Both the position numbers and the translations under genes were made by a program. The notes beneath the pieces are model-generated. The model made no database searches and was not told the DNA's origin. It saw nothing but the letters and a program-made list of their open reading frames with translations. From Olsenella sp. (GTDB taxonomy: Bacteria > Actinomycetota > Coriobacteriia > Coriobacteriales > Atopobiaceae), in assembly GCA_015062715.1 (NCBI GenBank), contig SUUD01000082.1, positions 1-8,137 of the forward strand: a stretch of DNA of 8,137 nucleotides, read 5' to 3'. The first letter of the stretch is position 1. The number at the start of each line of letters is the position of its first letter. This document shows positions 6,541-8,137 of the stretch, in pieces.

Positions 6541-6787
6541 GTCACGCCCAGCCCTTCACTAAGAGACTATTGCCGTGACAGAATAGGATGTTTCCTGAAT
6601 TTAGCCCAAAATAGAATTATCCGAATATAGAGATATGACAGTGTGGGATAACGCGCGGAATGGGCATGTGCCACCGGGTTTCTTCCATTGATTGTCTGCG
6701 CACGTTGGCGCCGCATTTCAGCGGGGTGCCGCAATGCGCTACCATGTCCCCTTGGAATGCCTGCGCCATCTGAGAGGAGGGATCCCG
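6541..6787. promoter_or_regulatory. AT-rich divergent intergenic region
   Basis: This stretch holds no supported protein gene. About 6560-6655 is markedly richer in A/T than everything around it and has several -10-like words on both strands. On the plus strand these include tagaat at 6612-6617. On the minus strand ttatcc (6646-6651) and tatatt (6624-6629) are 16 bases apart. ttatcc (6617-6622) and ggataa (6646-6651) form a 6-bp inverted repeat, a possible operator for the XRE protein. Closer to the leader ORF, ttcagc (6717-6722) and taccat (6740-6745) are 17 bases apart and could be a weak promoter. None of these is decisive alone. Confidence 0.5.
6775..6780 (+). promoter_or_regulatory. Ribosome binding site of the 37-codon leader ORF
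   Basis: A perfect AGGAGG, 7 bases before the ATG at 6788. Its quality and spacing equal those of the confirmed genes here, which is the main argument that the short frame downstream is translated. Confidence 0.7.
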
Positions 6788-6901
6788 ATGAGTCCTGCCG
6801 CCCGTACCGTGTCGCTGCTCGCGACGAGCGTCGTCATCGTCGGACGCGCCTCCTTCCTGCGCACCACCGTCATCCACACCACGAACAGCCTCATCTGGTG
6901 A
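6788..6901 (+). CDS. Putative 37-residue leader peptide or small membrane peptide
   Basis: A short frame with an ideal ribosome binding site and almost uniform G/C at third codon positions, like the real genes around it. The peptide runs from MSPAARTVSLLATSVVIVG to FLRTTVIHTTNSLIW. It has 12 Val/Leu/Ile residues, including adjacent codons at 10-11 and 15-18 (VVIV), and three Thr-Thr or Thr-Val-Ile style clusters near 26-32. Branched-chain-rich leader peptides control ilv and leu operons by attenuation in other bacteria, and leuA lies further downstream, so an attenuator role is possible. The hydrophobic centre (8-19) would also suit a small membrane peptide. I recognise no family. It ends 85 bases before the B3/B4 gene and is followed by two hairpins. 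Confidence 0.5.
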   Translation: MSPAARTVSLLATSVVIVGRASFLRTTVIHTTNSLIW

Positions 6902-6905
6902 TTCT

Positions 6906-6918
6906 GGCGCTCCGCGCC
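6906..6918 (+). other. Small hairpin after the leader ORF
   Basis: ggcgc (6906-6910) pairs perfectly with gcgcc (6914-6918) around the loop tcc, beginning 5 bases after the leader stop codon. The short stem is GC-only and without a T tract. It could pause RNA polymerase or a ribosome; alone it would not be convincing. Confidence 0.35.
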
Positions 6919-6936
6919 CACCCGTACCCATGACCT

Positions 6937-6962
6937 GGCGTGCGGCACCGAGGCCGCACGCC
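6937..6962 (+). promoter_or_regulatory. Strong hairpin ahead of the B3/B4 gene, attenuator-like
   Basis: A perfect 10-bp stem, ggcgtgcggc (6937-6946) with gccgcacgcc (6953-6962), closes the 6-base loop accgag. It ends 11 bases before the ribosome binding site of the next gene. There is no T tract, so factor-independent termination is unlikely; it may act on translation, RNA stability or Rho access. Its left arm is also complementary to an upstream segment (6725-6733), which would compete with this fold. Confidence 0.5.
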
Positions 6963-6973
6963 GCGATGACCAT

Positions 6974-6979
6974 AGGAGG
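6974..6979 (+). promoter_or_regulatory. Ribosome binding site of the B3/B4 gene (decides the start)
   Basis: AGGAGG lies 7 bases before the ATG at 6987. An upstream in-frame ATG at 6930 has no such site and would translate through the 10-bp hairpin, so 6987 is the start. Confidence 0.85.
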
Positions 6980-6986
6980 AATCACC

Positions 6987-7715
6987 ATGCAGAAGTTCGT
7001 CGCCACTCCCTCGTTCTGGGAGCTCTTCCCCGATGCGCAGATCGGCATCGTCGTCGTCCGTGACATGAAGACTGCCGACGAGGTCTCGCCGGAGGACGCC
7101 GCCGAGGTCGAGGCCCTGCTCAAGAAGGCTAACGCCCAGGCCTCGCGCCACATCACCAACCCCACGCTCTCCCAGAACCAGCCCGTCGCCGTCTGGCGCG
7201 CCGCCTACCAGAAGTTCAAGACCAAGAAGGGCGCCCGCGTCTCCATCGAGAACCTGCTCAAGCGCGTCATGAAGGACAACCCGGTGGGCCACATCACGCC
7301 CTCCGTCGACATCTACAACGCCATCTCGCTCAAGTGGGCCTTCCCCGTGGGCGGCGAGAACGTCGACTCCTTCGTGGGCGACGTCCGCCTTGCCGTCACC
7401 GAGGGTGGCGACGCGTTCCTGCCGCTGGGCGAGGGCGAGTCCGACGACCCCACGCTCCCGGGCGAGCTGTGCTACCTGGACGACGCCGGCGCCATCTGCC
7501 GCTGCTGGAACTGGCGTGACGGCGTGCGCACCGCCCTGGGCGACGACTCGCGCAACGCCTTCCTCATCATCGAGAACGTCGACCCCACGCGCGGCGAGGA
7601 CCTGGCCGCCGCCATCGACGAGCTCGCCGAGCTCCACGAGCGCTACCTGGGCGCCACGGTGTTCAACAAGCAGATCGTCACCCGCGACAACCCCGAGATG
7701 GTCATCGCGGAGTAG
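6987..7715 (+). CDS. Stand-alone B3/B4 domain protein (Phe-tRNA synthetase beta editing-like)
   Basis: A 242-residue soluble protein related to the B3/B4 domain of the phenylalanyl-tRNA synthetase beta subunit (Pfam B3_4, COG3382). In the full synthetase this domain hydrolyses wrongly charged Tyr-tRNA(Phe); solo versions are thought to edit mischarged tRNA in trans, but few have been tested. The N-terminal part is MQKFVATPSFWELFPDAQIG. The core runs from about 66 to 200: VAVWRAAYQKFKTKKG, SIENLLKRVMKDNPVGHITPSVDIYNAISLKWAFPVGGENVD (86-127), PGELCYLDDAGAICRCWNWRDGVRTAL (158-184), then NAFLIIENVDP. No anticodon-binding, catalytic or OB-fold synthetase domains are present. It is preceded by the leader ORF and hairpin and closed by an intrinsic terminator, so it looks monocistronic. 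Function in this organism is inferred. Confidence 0.87.
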   Translation: MQKFVATPSFWELFPDAQIGIVVVRDMKTADEVSPEDAAEVEALLKKANAQASRHITNPTLSQNQPVAVWRAAYQKFKTKKGARVSIENLLKRVMKDNPVGHITPSVDIYNAISLKWAFPVGGENVDSFVGDVRLAVTEGGDAFLPLGEGESDDPTLPGELCYLDDAGAICRCWNWRDGVRTALGDDSRNAFLIIENVDPTRGEDLAAAIDELAELHERYLGATVFNKQIVTRDNPEMVIAE

Positions 7716-7742
7716 GGCCGCACTGCCATGTGCGCGATGCGC

Positions 7743-7782
7743 GCTCCCCGAGGCCCCCGGCCCTTCGGGGAGCTTTTTTTTT
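7743..7782 (+). terminator. Intrinsic terminator of the B3/B4 gene
   Basis: A perfect 9-bp stem, gctccccga (7743-7751) with tcggggagc (7765-7773), extends by one G-T pair. It is followed directly by nine T residues (7774-7782). This is a textbook Rho-independent terminator, 27 bases after the stop codon. It is the only structure in the window with a full T tract. Confidence 0.96.
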
Positions 7783-7866
7783 CGAGGAGGTGCGCACGTC
7801 TGGACCAGTGCCGGTGCGGGTACTGTGTTCCATTCATTTCTAGCGTGAAACGAGCTCTGGCACATG

Positions 7867-7896
7867 TTGCCACCGCCCGGTCGATACCCATAAAAT
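7867..7896 (+). promoter_or_regulatory. Candidate sigma-70-type promoter of leuA
   Basis: TTGCCA (7867-7872) and TAAAAT (7891-7896) each match the consensus at five of six positions and are 18 bases apart. The predicted transcript start is near 7902-7904, giving a leader of about 57 bases before the leuA ATG. The promoter lies downstream of the B3/B4 terminator, so leuA should be transcribed independently. A TTTC-GAAA inverted repeat in the T-rich stretch about 7837-7850 upstream could be an activator or repressor site, but that is weak. Confidence 0.6.
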
Positions 7897-7959
7897 CGTC
7901 TGATGCCCCATAGGGGAGAAGTGCCCTGCCACCCATGGCGCCTACCAGGAGGTCCTAGC

Positions 7960-8137
7960 ATGACCCGCAAGATTTTCGTCCTCGACACGACGCTGCGCGA
8001 CGGGGAGCAGTCCCCCGGCGCCTCCATGAACGCCCAGGAGAAGCTTGTCGTCGCCCGCCAGCTCGTGCGTCTTGGGGTTGATGCCATCGAGGCGGGCTTC
8101 CCCATGTCGAGCCCCGGTGACTTCAAGAGCGTCCAGC
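7960..8137 (+). CDS. leuA: 2-isopropylmalate synthase, N-terminal part
   Basis: The first 59 residues are visible; the gene runs off the window. LeuA condenses acetyl-CoA with 2-oxoisovalerate in the first committed step of leucine synthesis. The start MTRKIFVLDTTLRDGEQSPG carries the family signature, with the R13-D14 pair (equivalent to R80-D81 of the M. tuberculosis enzyme) positioned for substrate and metal binding. VRLGVDAIEAGFPMSSPGDF follows, as in HMGL-like/IPMS barrels. AGGAGGT at 7947-7953, 7 bases before the ATG, supports this start. Homocitrate or citramalate synthases share the motif, but the EAGFP and SSPGDF pattern fits LeuA best. An in-frame ATG at 7903 is discussed as a finding. 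Confidence 0.92.
   Translation, partial: MTRKIFVLDTTLRDGEQSPGASMNAQEKLVVARQLVRLGVDAIEAGFPMSSPGDFKSVQ

Noticed and set aside
6692..6787. In-frame upstream extension of the leader ORF (to 69 codons)
   Set aside because: The earlier ATG lacks a ribosome binding site, whereas the ATG at 6788 has a perfect one; the extension overlaps the probable promoter region.
6930..6986. Upstream ATG for the B3/B4 protein
   Set aside because: No ribosome binding site, and it would encode the 10-bp hairpin and the true AGGAGG; the family N-terminus fits the start at 6987.
7783..7959. T-box riboswitch or leader peptide ahead of leuA
   Set aside because: No convincing T-box sequence (TGGNACCGCG type) or paired specifier stem is visible, and the promoter at 7867-7896 leaves only about 57 bases of leader.
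6891..8126. Long minus-strand open frame opposite the B3/B4 and leuA genes
   Set aside because: It is an antisense shadow of two well-recognised plus-strand genes in GC-rich DNA, runs across a strong terminator, and its translation is low-complexity with no family features.
1..8137. CRISPR arrays, tRNA or rRNA genes, transposases, integrases, toxin-antitoxin pair with the XRE gene
   Set aside because: No regularly spaced repeats, cloverleaf arms or mobile-element genes were seen, and no small toxin-like partner frame adjoins the XRE gene.

Overview
This window reads as a chromosomal segment from a GC-rich, actinobacterial-type genome. The alpha-operon order (rpsK, rpsD, rpoA, rplQ, truA), the strong G/C preference at third codon positions, clear AGGAGG-type ribosome binding sites and the style of the S4 protein suggest a member of the Coriobacteriia (Olsenella, Atopobium or Collinsella relatives). 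That placement comes from recognition only; no search was run.

Positions 1-4194 form one tightly packed plus-strand block: the 3' end of rpsK (S11), rpsD (S4), rpoA (RNA polymerase alpha), rplQ (L17 with a long charged tail), truA (tRNA pseudouridine synthase), and a polytopic metal-exporter-like protein. The exporter starts 2 bases after the truA stop and carries a His/Cys-rich loop. A GC hairpin without a T tract lies between rplQ and truA.

Positions 4195-6270 hold two envelope-type genes. The first is a single-pass membrane protein that looks like an LCP (LytR-CpsA-Psr) domain whose usual active-site motif is not preserved. The second is a family 2 glycosyltransferase. The pair fits wall or surface glycopolymer work, but the substrate cannot be told. 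A strong hairpin nested in an outer inverted repeat separates the glycosyltransferase from a convergent small XRE-type regulator on the minus strand (6271-6540).

Positions 6541-6986 are the least ordinary part. An AT-rich divergent intergenic region is followed by a 37-codon reading frame with an excellent ribosome binding site, and then by a perfect 10-bp hairpin just upstream of the next gene. The layout resembles a leader-peptide attenuator, though the hairpin lacks a T tract. The downstream gene (6987-7715) encodes a stand-alone B3/B4 domain protein, the tRNA-editing module of phenylalanyl-tRNA synthetase beta. It ends at a textbook intrinsic terminator (7743-7782).

Positions 7783-8137 carry a plausible sigma-70-type promoter and the start of leuA (2-isopropylmalate synthase), which runs off the window. 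No tRNA, rRNA, CRISPR array, insertion sequence or phage gene is visible. I see no clear new multi-gene system. The best candidates for something undescribed are the leader ORF and hairpin arrangement ahead of the solo B3/B4 gene, and the degenerate LCP-like protein.
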